From: DASPTT01 sp035623275
GTDB lineage: Bacteria > Actinomycetota > Acidimicrobiia > Acidimicrobiales > UBA8190
Assembly (NCBI GenBank): GCA_035623275.1
Contig: DASPTT010000028.1
Span: forward strand, 1 to 11,864
Direction: 5' to 3'
Length of the DNA stretch: 11,864 nucleotides
Shown here in pieces: positions 1-7,153 of this stretch (its first letter is position 1; each line of letters begins with the position of its first letter). The position numbers and the translations under genes were made by a program. The notes under the pieces were generated by a model that was not told the DNA's origin, did not search any database, and saw only the letters and a program-made list of their open reading frames with translations.

Positions 1-843
1 CACCGGCGGGACGGCGACCGTCGCCAAGCCCTGTCCCGGCTTGGCGGCGCCGTACTCACGAACCGCTATCGAGATCTCGACTGGCCCCACGACGTACAGC
101 TCGACCGGCTCACCTGCCGTGGCGACGATGGGCGCGCCGTAGGCAAGAGCTGCCGAGGTTCCCGTACGCCGCCAGCCGGGCGCCTGCTCATCCCGACCGC
201 GGCGAGGCGGCGGCTCTGGGACACCCAGCAGCCACGTCCGCTCCGGACGCCATGCCGAAGCGAGCTCCCAGAAGAGCTCGGGGAGGACGGCCGCACCGCT
301 GTCGTCGACGAGTCCTGCGGCCGAGAGGCGGCGAACCGTCGTCGAGATCGTGGAAGGAGCGAGGGCCAGGCTGGTCGCATCCTTGGTTGGGGACAGCGAG
401 GCGCCAGGGTGTTGACAGAGCCAGTAGGCGACAGTTAGGCCGCTGCGCCCGGTTATGACCCGGTCGGGCCGCATTACCTCGCGCACCTGAAGGTCGGGAG
501 GAACCTCGACGTCGATGCGCACCCCGGGGGCTCGGAGGTGCAGGCGGCCTCGTCGGTCGAGCCACGACCAGCCGGCGTCGCTCAGAACGGTCCGGCCTTC
601 CGCCGTGATCTTCTCCGAAACGACGAACCTGGGTCTTCCGCCGGTTGCGACCAGCTCACGGGCCCGTTGCCCCGTGCAGTACGCCACGGGCTCGATCTGC
701 AAAGAGTGGCCCACCCCGTCGAGCGAGAACGAGACCACGTCGGGCCCGGGTGCCGCGTCGACCCCCGCGGCGCGGAGGGCGTGGGCAGCGGCGTCGACGG
801 CCACGGCGGCACGTGCAGCGCGGGGCGTCCTCGTTCCAACCAT
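1..843 (-). CDS. Winged-helix transcriptional regulator-like protein, 3' end beyond window
   Basis: The frame is open for 281 codons from ATG 843-841 to the window edge with no stop, so the C-terminus is missing. Residues ~132-185 look like a winged helix: a helix beginning SGLTVAYWLC, a recognition-helix-like LAPSTISTTVRRLSAAGLV, then the wing DDSGAAVLPELF. Residues ~70-116 (FVVSEKITAEGR, then GWSWLDRRGRLHL) match my memory of a family of actinobacterial 'MarR/HTH' proteins whose N-terminal part is loosely like AbiEi-type or nuclease-fold domains; I hold that link weakly. Beyond ~225 comes a beta-rich region (PVELYVVGPVEISIA). No Shine-Dalgarno sequence precedes the start, but TATACT lies 10 bases upstream, so a leaderless or very short leader is likely. 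The two-copy repeat at 855-882 overlaps this promoter and suggests autoregulation. It is divergent from the helicase. DNA binding is fairly sure; the target is unknown. Confidence 0.72.
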   Translation of the reverse strand, partial: MVGTRTPRAARAAVAVDAAAHALRAAGVDAAPGPDVVSFSLDGVGHSLQIEPVAYCTGQRARELVATGGRPRFVVSEKITAEGRTVLSDAGWSWLDRRGRLHLRAPGVRIDVEVPPDLQVREVMRPDRVITGRSGLTVAYWLCQHPGASLSPTKDATSLALAPSTISTTVRRLSAAGLVDDSGAAVLPELFWELASAWRPERTWLLGVPEPPPRRGRDEQAPGWRRTGTSAALAYGAPIVATAGEPVELYVVGPVEISIAVREYGAAKPGQGLATVAVPPV

Positions 844-853
844 TCTTCGTTCG

Positions 854-859
854 AGTATA
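854..859 (-). promoter_or_regulatory. Candidate -10 element (TATACT) of the winged-helix gene
   Basis: On the minus strand TATACT is followed by ten bases and then the ATG at 843-841. This is an excellent -10 match and would place the transcription start very near the start codon, consistent with the absence of a ribosome-binding site. No convincing -35 box is visible; that region is occupied by the direct repeat. Confidence 0.5.
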
Positions 860-882
860 CCCGAATACCGGTATACCCGAAT
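855..882. repeat. Two-copy 12-bp direct repeat, probable operator
   Basis: GTATACCCGAAT occurs exactly at 855-866 and again at 871-882, a 16-base period. The junction also forms the perfect palindrome ATACCGGTAT at 865-874, and each copy begins with the self-complementary GTATAC. The array starts 12 bases upstream of the winged-helix start codon and overlaps its -10 box, the classic position of a repressor operator. Its AT-rich runs stand out from the surrounding GC-rich DNA. Binding by the adjacent regulator is inferred. Confidence 0.6.
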
Positions 883-971
883 GCCGAACAGACCGCCTTG
901 ACGCCGACGAGGTCAGCAACGAACTGCTTCTGAATCTCGGGATGCGAGAGCCCGGCGACACAGGCCACCGG

Positions 972-977
972 TAGCTT
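972..977 (+). promoter_or_regulatory. Candidate -10 element (TAGCTT) of the helicase gene
   Basis: TAGCTT fits the TAnnnT actinobacterial -10 pattern and ends seven bases before GTG 985. That would start a leaderless transcript at the GTG, matching the absence of a Shine-Dalgarno sequence. No recognisable -35 box is seen. Confidence 0.35.
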
Positions 978-984
978 CTGCCAG

Positions 985-3915
985 GTGCCCGCCCCCTGTC
1001 CGCCCCAGCTCGGGCGCGGTGTCGTCGTCGCCGGCGATCAGGAGACACCCGAGGGATGGTCGGGGTGTCAGAGGATCGTCGTCGGAGATGCGGAGCTGGC
1101 CGATCCTGGTTCGGCGATCGCCCCACTCCATGCGGCGTGGATCGAGCGCCGACCGATCGTCATCGAGCTGGCCACGGATCCGAGCTCGCTTCGGGCGCCG
1201 GAGAGCACGACCGAGCCCGTCTACAGCCTCTCCCCCGGCTTCGAGTTCGCCCGCGAGCGGCTCCGGCACCTCGTTTGGGCCAACCACTACGACGCCAGGA
1301 GCGGAGAGCTGGTGTGGTGGCACGGGCGCAAGGCCGCCCGCCAGGCCGGCGGCTCCGGCGTCCGTGTCGGGGGGCCGGCCGACGTCGTGCTGGCCGACGG
1401 GACACCCCTGTTCGTCGACGGCGGCCCGTTTGCCCCGCCGGCCGAGGTCAGGGGGTTCGGCGTCGTCCACCGCTGGAACGTCGAGGCAGGTTCGCTCGAG
1501 CCGGTCGGCGGCCGGATCCCCAACGCGAACCTCGCCGCCGACCAGCTGGCCGCGGTGAGCCACGGCCGCGGTGGTGCCCGGGTCATCGCTCCCGCCGGCT
1601 CCGGCAAGACCCGGGTCCTCACCGAGCGCCTCCGACACATGGTGACCGACCTCCGGGTGCATCCGGGGCTGGTGACGGCGGTCGCCTTCAACACCAAGGC
1701 CGCCGAGGAGTTGCGGACGCGCTGCTCCGACCTGCTCGATCCACGGGGGCCGCACATCCGGACGCTGAACAGCATCGGGTTGTGGATCTGCAACGAGTAC
1801 GGCGGGCTCGGGCAGCTCCGGACGATCGACGAGATCCGGGTCCGAGACCTCCTACAGCGGCTATTCGACATTCGTCGCCAGGCCAACACCGACACCGTTC
1901 TTCCGTATATCGACGCACTCTCAGCCATTCGGCTTGGACTTGCCCCTCCGAGCCGTGTCGAGGAGGCGATTCCCGACGCGGTGGACATCGCCGAGGGATT
2001 CCATCGCTACCGGTCTGCACTGGCCGATGCAAGGGAGGTCGACTTCGACGAGCAGATATACCGGGCGATCGAGATCTTGGTCACCGATCCGGAAGCCCGC
2101 ACCGCTGCCCAGGCCCGCTGTCGATTGCTGCTGGTCGACGAGTTCCAGGATCTGAACCCGGCGCACATGCTGCTCATCCGGCTGCTTTCGGCGCCGACAT
2201 ATGACTGCTTCGGCGTTGGTGACGACGATCAGGTGATCTACGGCTACTCGGGTGCCACACCCGAGTTCTTGATCGACTTCGCCAATTACTTCCCCGGTGC
2301 AGGCCAGCATGCCTTGGAGGTCAACTACCGCTGCCCGCCTGCCGTCGTCACGGCCGCCACGCACCTGCTGTCCTACAACCGAGATCGGCTGCAGAAGTCG
2401 ATCCGGGCGTCCGCAGGCGCAGTCGACTCGTCGATGGGGTCTCCGGGACCGGACCGCACCGGGTCGCTGCGTGTGCTCAGGGAACCCAGTGCCGTCCTCG
2501 CCGAGCGGGCGATCCATCTGGTGCAAGAGTGGCGCGGCGAAGGGGTGGCCTGGGAGCAGATGGCCGTGCTGGCGCGAGTCAACTCGGCGCTTCTGCCGGT
2601 ACAGGTGGCGTGCGCCGAGGCGAACGTTCCCTGCAATGCACCACTGGACGCGAGGGTGCTTGGCCGCACCGGACTTCGTACCGCCCTCGCGTACCTGCGG
2701 ATCGGGCTGGATCCGGGGCACATCTCGCCGGCGGACCTCGAGCAGACCATCCGGCGACCCTCACGGGGCGTCTCCCGGAACGTGGTAGAGATGCTCACCA
2801 AGCGCGGCAGGACCTCGCTGACGGACATCCGGCGACTTGCCAGCCGGCTTTCGGGACGCGACGTTCCGAAGTTGTCGTCCTACGCCGACGATCTCGATGC
2901 GGTGGTCGAGGCCTGCCGTGCGTCGACGGCCACCGCCGTGCGCACCATCCGGGAGGCGGTGGGACTGGGTGAGATCATGGACGTGCTCGACACGTCCCGC
3001 CGAGAGGCCGACCGGTCCACCCACGCCGACGACCTGCTCGCCCTGGAGTCCGTGGCCGTGATGCATCCCGACGTAGCGACGTTCGAGCAATGGCTCCAGG
3101 ACACGCTCGCACGGCGTCGTCCATCTGGCGACGTCCTGCTCCTCTCCACGATCCACAAGATGAAAGGCCGTGAGTGGGACAACGTCATTGTCTTCGGGGT
3201 GTCGCACGGGCTGCTACCGCACCGTCTGAGCGACGACGAGGAGAGCGAGCGCCGGGTCTTCCACGTGGCCATCACCCGCGCCCGCCGGCAAGCGGTGATC
3301 CTCGCTGATTCAGAAGCTCCCTCCGCGTTCCTGGCCGAACTCGACGGAACTCGACCGCGTTCGGCCAGGCGCAGGCGAACGAGCGAGCACAGCCGGGCGG
3401 CAATGGGGCCAGAGCCGCCGCCGCGGACCGCGGGAAGGACACCGCCCCCGACCCGTCGTTCTAACGCGCGCAAACCGAAGCTAGCGCCCACGGTCGCTGC
3501 CTCGATCGGACTCGCCATCGAATACGGAGGTCATCGAGGCGGGATCGTGGAGCTTGGCGACACCGGGGCGGTGATGGAGGTCGGCGTGGCCAGGGTCCGT
3601 GTCGAGTACGGATCCGACGTCACCGTCGACAGCCAGATCGTCACGCTGGTGGCTCCGGCGACCTCCTCGGCCCCGTCCGCGGGGGCCGGGGGAGCCGAGG
3701 CCGCCCTCCGTGTCTGGCGAAGCGCGGTGGCCCGTCGGGAGAAGGTTCCGGCGTACGTGGTGATGAACGACGCCGACCTTTCGGGTATTGCGGCCCGACG
3801 TCCCTCCACGTTGGCCGACCTGGCCAGGTGCCGCGGCATGGGTCCGATCCGCCTCGAGCGGTACGGTGACGAGATCTTGGCCGTGCTCTCTTCCCTCCCA
3901 GTCGAAGCGAGCTGA
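985..3915 (+). CDS. UvrD/PcrA-like SF1 DNA helicase with novel N-terminus and HRDC-like C-terminus
   Basis: An ATP-dependent 3'-5' type DNA helicase, 976 residues. Motifs in order: Q-motif DQLAAV (186-191), Walker A APAGSGKT (202-209), Ia AFNTKAAEEL (234-243), II LLLVDEFQD (381-389), III GDDDQVIYGYSGA (412-424), IV EVNYRCPP (445-452), V STIHKMKGREWD (721-732), VI VFHVAITRARR (758-768). An Arg/Pro-rich linker (~786-834) leads to a beta-rich Tudor/SH3-like segment (~838-890, GGIVELGDTGAVMEVG) like the UvrD/PcrA C-terminus, then an HRDC-like domain (~905-971, ending RCRGMGPIRLERYGDEIL). Residues 1-180 precede the helicase core and match no domain I know (VWWHGRKAARQ, then ADVVLADGTPLFVDGG). GTG 985 is the earliest start, since the upstream in-frame stop is at 931. 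Mycobacterial UvrD2 also ends in HRDC but lacks this N-terminus. A DNA repair or recombination role is likely. Confidence 0.93.
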   Translation: MPAPCPPQLGRGVVVAGDQETPEGWSGCQRIVVGDAELADPGSAIAPLHAAWIERRPIVIELATDPSSLRAPESTTEPVYSLSPGFEFARERLRHLVWANHYDARSGELVWWHGRKAARQAGGSGVRVGGPADVVLADGTPLFVDGGPFAPPAEVRGFGVVHRWNVEAGSLEPVGGRIPNANLAADQLAAVSHGRGGARVIAPAGSGKTRVLTERLRHMVTDLRVHPGLVTAVAFNTKAAEELRTRCSDLLDPRGPHIRTLNSIGLWICNEYGGLGQLRTIDEIRVRDLLQRLFDIRRQANTDTVLPYIDALSAIRLGLAPPSRVEEAIPDAVDIAEGFHRYRSALADAREVDFDEQIYRAIEILVTDPEARTAAQARCRLLLVDEFQDLNPAHMLLIRLLSAPTYDCFGVGDDDQVIYGYSGATPEFLIDFANYFPGAGQHALEVNYRCPPAVVTAATHLLSYNRDRLQKSIRASAGAVDSSMGSPGPDRTGSLRVLREPSAVLAERAIHLVQEWRGEGVAWEQMAVLARVNSALLPVQVACAEANVPCNAPLDARVLGRTGLRTALAYLRIGLDPGHISPADLEQTIRRPSRGVSRNVVEMLTKRGRTSLTDIRRLASRLSGRDVPKLSSYADDLDAVVEACRASTATAVRTIREAVGLGEIMDVLDTSRREADRSTHADDLLALESVAVMHPDVATFEQWLQDTLARRRPSGDVLLLSTIHKMKGREWDNVIVFGVSHGLLPHRLSDDEESERRVFHVAITRARRQAVILADSEAPSAFLAELDGTRPRSARRRRTSEHSRAAMGPEPPPRTAGRTPPPTRRSNARKPKLAPTVAASIGLAIEYGGHRGGIVELGDTGAVMEVGVARVRVEYGSDVTVDSQIVTLVAPATSSAPSAGAGGAEAALRVWRSAVARREKVPAYVVMNDADLSGIAARRPSTLADLARCRGMGPIRLERYGDEILAVLSSLPVEAS

Positions 3916-4449
3916 CCGCGTGTGTGTTCACAGCACCTAGGTTTCGATCGGACGCGCTTGGTTCCCGTCGGATCCTCGCGGCGTAGATCGGCTCGGGTAA
4001 CAGACTGCTTTCGACGCTCATGGATACGCGCGTCGAGCAACTTGTTTGCTGGATCGCCAGGGATTAGCGTTTCTCGCGCGGACGACGCAAACATGAGAAT
4101 CAGCCTTCTGATTCGTACGCATCTTGGACTCGCCGCCTTATCCGTAGCGCGCCCCGGCCCGTCGCGCAGTGTGGTTGTTGGGTTTAGAGCGTCTCAGATG
4201 CGCACTTCACACGCCGTCTGATCAAGCTCCCTTCTGACCGATTTGACCACTCTGCGACGCCGTGCGACGGGTGTCTACACGGTTGTTGGGTGCCGGTGTT
4301 GGGTGAACGCGTCCAGAATTCTCCGAAGCCACCACTCTCCGGAGGGTCGGCGCGACGTGAGTTCGGAGCACAGGAACAGCAAGGGACCACCCCCAGCCAG
4401 CTCGCCACGACTCTCGACCCGTTTTTGGACCCGCTCGCATTCGCTAGCG
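3916..4449. other. Gene-free gap between convergent genes
   Basis: This stretch lies between the helicase stop and the stop of the last operon gene, which face each other. Short frames exist on both strands (for example plus 3922-4221, minus 4184-4408), but their Arg/Ser-rich translations resemble no protein and lack a ribosome-binding site, so I do not call them. The base composition is visibly less GC-rich than in the flanking genes. It holds a 7-bp stem-loop at 4097-4114, the 11-base repeat GGTTGTTGGGT at 4173-4183 and 4281-4291, and TGTTGGGTG at 4284-4292 and 4297-4305. Transcription termination for both units is expected here, but no U-tract terminator is seen. Confidence 0.6.
4097..4114. 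repeat. Small inverted repeat in convergent gap
   Basis: GAATCAG, loop CCTT, CTGATTC gives a perfect 7-bp stem with a four-base loop. It lies between converging transcripts and could help termination in both directions, but there is no following T-run and the stem is only moderately stable. Confidence 0.3.
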
Positions 4450-5352
4450 TCAGCTCTCCACCTCGCCACCCTGCTGTCGCAGCGCGGTGGCCTGGAAGGT
4501 GACCTGCAGGTCATCGAGGGGAAGCACCATCTTCGGCTCCAGGTGGCGGTGACCTTCTGGCCCAGGGACGATGGCGGTGCCCCAGGCGGTGAAGCCGATG
4601 GCGTGACGCGCGAAGACCATGGGACCTTCGCTGATCGACACGTCAACGATCCCCCCGGCGTCCATGGAGACCGCTGAGTCCTGCAGGCGGCTCATGGCGG
4701 CTTCGCGGGCCGTGTACATCGCCTCGGTGAAATTCGTCAGCTCGACGTTCTGGCCCTTCTGCGAGATCGTCGTGCTCACCGACCGACGGGGCACATTGAC
4801 GAAGCTGGCCCCGAAAGCGAGGCCGACCGGCCGCCACCCCGTCTGGACGAGGAGCGCGTAGTCGCGTGCGGAGAGATCGCTGGCGAAAGGCCGCCCGAGT
4901 TGCTGTGCCACCTTCTGCCCGGCCTTGGCGATCGGTCTCACCGCGGTGCCGACGAGCTCGACGTCGGTGTGTAGACGTTCGATCTCCGTATCGATCTGTA
5001 CGCCCACGACACCAAAGCCATCGACCCGCGCGCACTCGCCGACGAGGCGGTGCAGCGCGCCGCGAAAGGCGATGTCCCACGACTCCGACGCAACGACGAT
5101 TTCGCCTTGGCCCCACCCCCAGGCCGCCGGTGGAGTCGAAGCCACTGATGATCCGAAGACAAGATCGACCGGCTCCCAGCCGATGGAGTGCAATAGCAAG
5201 ACCTCGTCGACCGAGAGGTCAGAGGTGGCGCCTCCTTGGGCCTCGGGGACCGGTCGAGCCAGCGATTGCGCGGCGAGCAGCACGTCGGCGCGCCAGCTCT
5301 GCCCTCGTGGCACCGCGAGGCCCGGTGCGCCGCTCGGGCCACCATCGGTCAT
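4450..5352 (-). CDS. Double YbjQ-like (DUF74) domain protein, last gene of operon
   Basis: A 300-residue protein, no signal peptide or membrane segment, so probably cytoplasmic. It has two copies of a YbjQ-like domain: residues ~43-139 (TSDLSVDEVLLL, GWEPVDLVFGSSV, GFGVVGVQI, VELVGTAV) and ~156-263 (FASDLSARDYALL, GWRPVGLAFGASF, DAGGIVDVSI, GFTAWGTAI). The second copy shares the block GQNVEL-NFT-A-Y-ARE (~200-217) with copy two of the 272-residue paralogue, so those two are close relatives. YbjQ proteins are small oligomeric proteins labelled 'heavy-metal-binding'; their biochemical role is not established. The start ATG 5352-5350 overlaps the previous stop by four bases (ATGA), and GAGG at 5361-5358 is its ribosome-binding site. 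A longer in-frame extension upstream exists but lies inside the preceding gene and is rejected. The first copy is the more diverged and lacks most of the A-x-x-x-A helix pattern. Confidence 0.85.
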   Translation of the reverse strand: MTDGGPSGAPGLAVPRGQSWRADVLLAAQSLARPVPEAQGGATSDLSVDEVLLLHSIGWEPVDLVFGSSVASTPPAAWGWGQGEIVVASESWDIAFRGALHRLVGECARVDGFGVVGVQIDTEIERLHTDVELVGTAVRPIAKAGQKVAQQLGRPFASDLSARDYALLVQTGWRPVGLAFGASFVNVPRRSVSTTISQKGQNVELTNFTEAMYTAREAAMSRLQDSAVSMDAGGIVDVSISEGPMVFARHAIGFTAWGTAIVPGPEGHRHLEPKMVLPLDDLQVTFQATALRQQGGEVES

Positions 5353-6335
5353 GAGAGCCTCACGGTCGGCGTCGGCGGGGCCATCGGGTCGAAATCCTTG
5401 AATCGACGGACACGAGTGCCGAACAGCGTGCACTCGATCACGGAGTCTCCGCTCCCGAGTTCGCGTCTCACCATGTCGATGCTCGCACCGTGCAAAGTGT
5501 CTCCACCGAGCTGGTTCCTGACTGCCCGCCGGACGAGGTCGCGGGCGGCCATGTGCGCCGAGGACACCTGCTCCACTTCGCGTGGTCCGTAGGTCCACTG
5601 GGTCTGGCCCATCTGGCGCCCGGAGTATTGGGTGACCCATGATGCCGTGCCGCCCTCCATGAGGAACTCGGTGACGCAATACGCCCACACCCGCACCGAC
5701 GAGAGGGCGGCCGCGACCGACACCGGTGCGAACCCGGCTTCGAACAACTTCCCGAGGCGCTGGCCGGAGAGGAACGTGGTCCACGGCCGGCCGCCGCTCG
5801 GAGCGGGGCCGCCTTCGACGACGACAGCCGTGCCGAGGAGGTGGAACTCGGTGACAGGGGTGTCGCTGAGATGGTGGATGCGGTGGCTGATCCCGATGAC
5901 CCCGTGGGCGCCGAGGTCGACGGCCTCGGTGACCATCCGCTCGAAGGCCGCGCCATAACCCTGGGTCCACGCCTCCTCCACCCACGGTTGCTCGTAGTTC
6001 TGCCCCCAGGTGCGATGCTCGTTCGAGTATGTGTAGATCGCGTGCGGACACTGGTAGCTCTCGCTGTAGATGCCGCGGTACTGGTTCGACGGCGCCCAAG
6101 GATTCAGGCCGCGCAGGTAGGGTGAGCCGGCGCCATACCAGGCCCATTGCATGGTGCAGAAGCCCTGGACCAGTCCGACGGGCCGTAGCCCCATATTGAG
6201 ACAGGCGCCGAAGTCGGGGATGGTCAGATGCGAGGAGAACGCGTCGCTCTGCAGGCGACGTTCCGCTGCCTCCGGCAGTCCCGCATCGGCCGGGCCGACA
6301 GCGCCGGACGCCGGCGGAGGCGTCACACCGGTCAT
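5349..6335 (-). CDS. Double YbjQ-like domain protein with aromatic-rich insertion
   Basis: A 328-residue, probably cytoplasmic paralogue of its two neighbours. Copy one spans ~34-174: LTIPDFGACLNMGLRPVGLV at the start, then a Tyr/Trp-rich insertion at ~63-118 (such as SNQYRGIYSESYQC and WGQNYEQPW), then the usual helix (AAFERMVTEAVDLGAHGVIGI, ~129-149) and FHLLGTAVVV. Copy two spans ~185-311, ending with CTLFGTRVRRF; its central region is also enlarged with YSGRQMGQTQWTYG (237-250). The N-terminal AERRL (24-28) matches the 272-residue paralogue. ATG 6335-6333 overlaps the upstream stop by one base (TGATG) and no Shine-Dalgarno sequence is evident, so translation probably depends on re-initiation from the upstream gene. 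This is the most diverged of the three; the insertion could be a binding or assembly loop. Function unknown. Confidence 0.83.
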   Translation of the reverse strand: MTGVTPPPASGAVGPADAGLPEAAERRLQSDAFSSHLTIPDFGACLNMGLRPVGLVQGFCTMQWAWYGAGSPYLRGLNPWAPSNQYRGIYSESYQCPHAIYTYSNEHRTWGQNYEQPWVEEAWTQGYGAAFERMVTEAVDLGAHGVIGISHRIHHLSDTPVTEFHLLGTAVVVEGGPAPSGGRPWTTFLSGQRLGKLFEAGFAPVSVAAALSSVRVWAYCVTEFLMEGGTASWVTQYSGRQMGQTQWTYGPREVEQVSSAHMAARDLVRRAVRNQLGGDTLHGASIDMVRRELGSGDSVIECTLFGTRVRRFKDFDPMAPPTPTVRLS

Positions 6336-7153
6336 CAGTTGTCGAGCGAGATGATCGTCGTCGGCGTCGGCAGGGTGACGTCGTCACCGCGCCGGGCCAC
6401 CGCAGTTCCGAGCGACAGGAACTCGATGGTGTGTGAGCCCCACATGTGGGATTTCTCCTCCAGGCGCACACCGACGATGCCTCCGGCGCCAAGCTCGTTG
6501 GCTTCGTCCTGCATGCGGGTCATGGCCAGTTCCCTTGCTTCGTACAGGGCCTGGGTGAAGTTGGGGAGCTCCACGTTCTGCCCTACGGTGCCGATCGCCT
6601 GGAGCATGCCGCGATGGGCGATGTGGTACACACACGTTCCCATCACGAGGGCGAGGGGCACATAGCCGGTGTGCATCAGGGTCCAGAAATCCTGTCCCGA
6701 GAGGTCCGATGTGAAGGGCTTGCCCTTGGAATTGCGGTAAGACGCGCCATCTTCCGCCTTCACAGCGGTGCCCATGGCGATGAATTCAGCAGCGTCCTTG
6801 CCCCACTCGTAGTAGTTCACGTCGAGACGGACTCCGACGACGCCGTCAGCTCCGAGCTCGTCGGCCTCCTCCTCCATACGGGTCATGGCCAGCTCTCGGG
6901 CGTTGTACATGGCCTCGGTGAGCTTGGTCAACTCCTGGCTCTTGCTCCAATTCCGAGTCTGGATGCCCGTGTGGTAGATGGACGAGCCCATGACGAAGCC
7001 GAGCGGATGGAAACCGACCTCCTTGATGAGGAGGAATTCGTTGACGGACAGGTCGGAGGTGAAGAGGCCGTGCTCCAGTTGGACCAGTCGGCGCTCCGCG
7101 TCGGCCGGCAGGTCGGTCCGCTCGCTGCGGGTTTCCGAGGGATCGACGGTCAC
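6335..7153 (-). CDS. Double YbjQ-like (DUF74) domain protein, best-conserved copy
   Basis: A 272-residue, probably cytoplasmic protein with two clear YbjQ-like domains. Copy one is ~31-133 (FTSDLSVNEFLLIKEVGFHP, VMGSSIY, ARELAMTRMEEEADELGADG, VVGVRL, FIAMGTAV). Copy two is ~147-254 (FTSDLSGQDFWTLM, VMGTCVY, ARELAMTRMQDEANELGAGG, IVGVRL, FLSLGTAV). The helix ending 'ELGA-G-VGV' and the strand ending 'GTAV' are the hallmarks shared with YbjQ proteins, which normally have one such domain of about 100 residues, so this is an internal duplication. The start GTG 7153-7151 is fixed by GGAGG at 7164-7160, and overlaps the upstream stop by four bases (GTGA). Metal binding is only the family label: no conserved Cys/His cluster is visible here, so I would not claim it. 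Confidence 0.87.
   Translation of the reverse strand: MTVDPSETRSERTDLPADAERRLVQLEHGLFTSDLSVNEFLLIKEVGFHPLGFVMGSSIYHTGIQTRNWSKSQELTKLTEAMYNARELAMTRMEEEADELGADGVVGVRLDVNYYEWGKDAAEFIAMGTAVKAEDGASYRNSKGKPFTSDLSGQDFWTLMHTGYVPLALVMGTCVYHIAHRGMLQAIGTVGQNVELPNFTQALYEARELAMTRMQDEANELGAGGIVGVRLEEKSHMWGSHTIEFLSLGTAVARRGDDVTLPTPTTIISLDN

Noticed and set aside
913..1755. Long minus-strand open frame opposite the helicase N-terminus
   Set aside because: Antisense to a strongly supported helicase gene; it is a by-product of GC-rich codon use and has no recognisable domain.
985..3915. Naming the helicase uvrD2
   Set aside because: HRDC-like C-terminus is shared, but the long N-terminal region, the Tudor-like segment and the lack of the tetracysteine motif of mycobacterial UvrD2 argue against a direct orthologue.
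4184..4260. tRNA-Ser-like 5' half on the minus strand
   Set aside because: The segment GTCGCAGAGTGGTCAAAT resembles a class II tRNA D-arm, but no matching anticodon arm, T-arm (GGTTCGA-like) or paired acceptor stem follows, so it is not called as a gene.
4443..4450. CGCTAGCG palindrome near the operon end as a terminator
   Set aside because: It is self-complementary but has no loop and no T-run on either side; it cannot form a convincing intrinsic terminator.
5353..6492. Upstream in-frame extension of the last operon gene, giving a 680-residue protein
   Set aside because: The extension overlaps the middle paralogue in another frame and is Arg/Pro-rich; ATG 5352 has a ribosome-binding site and a typical 4-base overlap.
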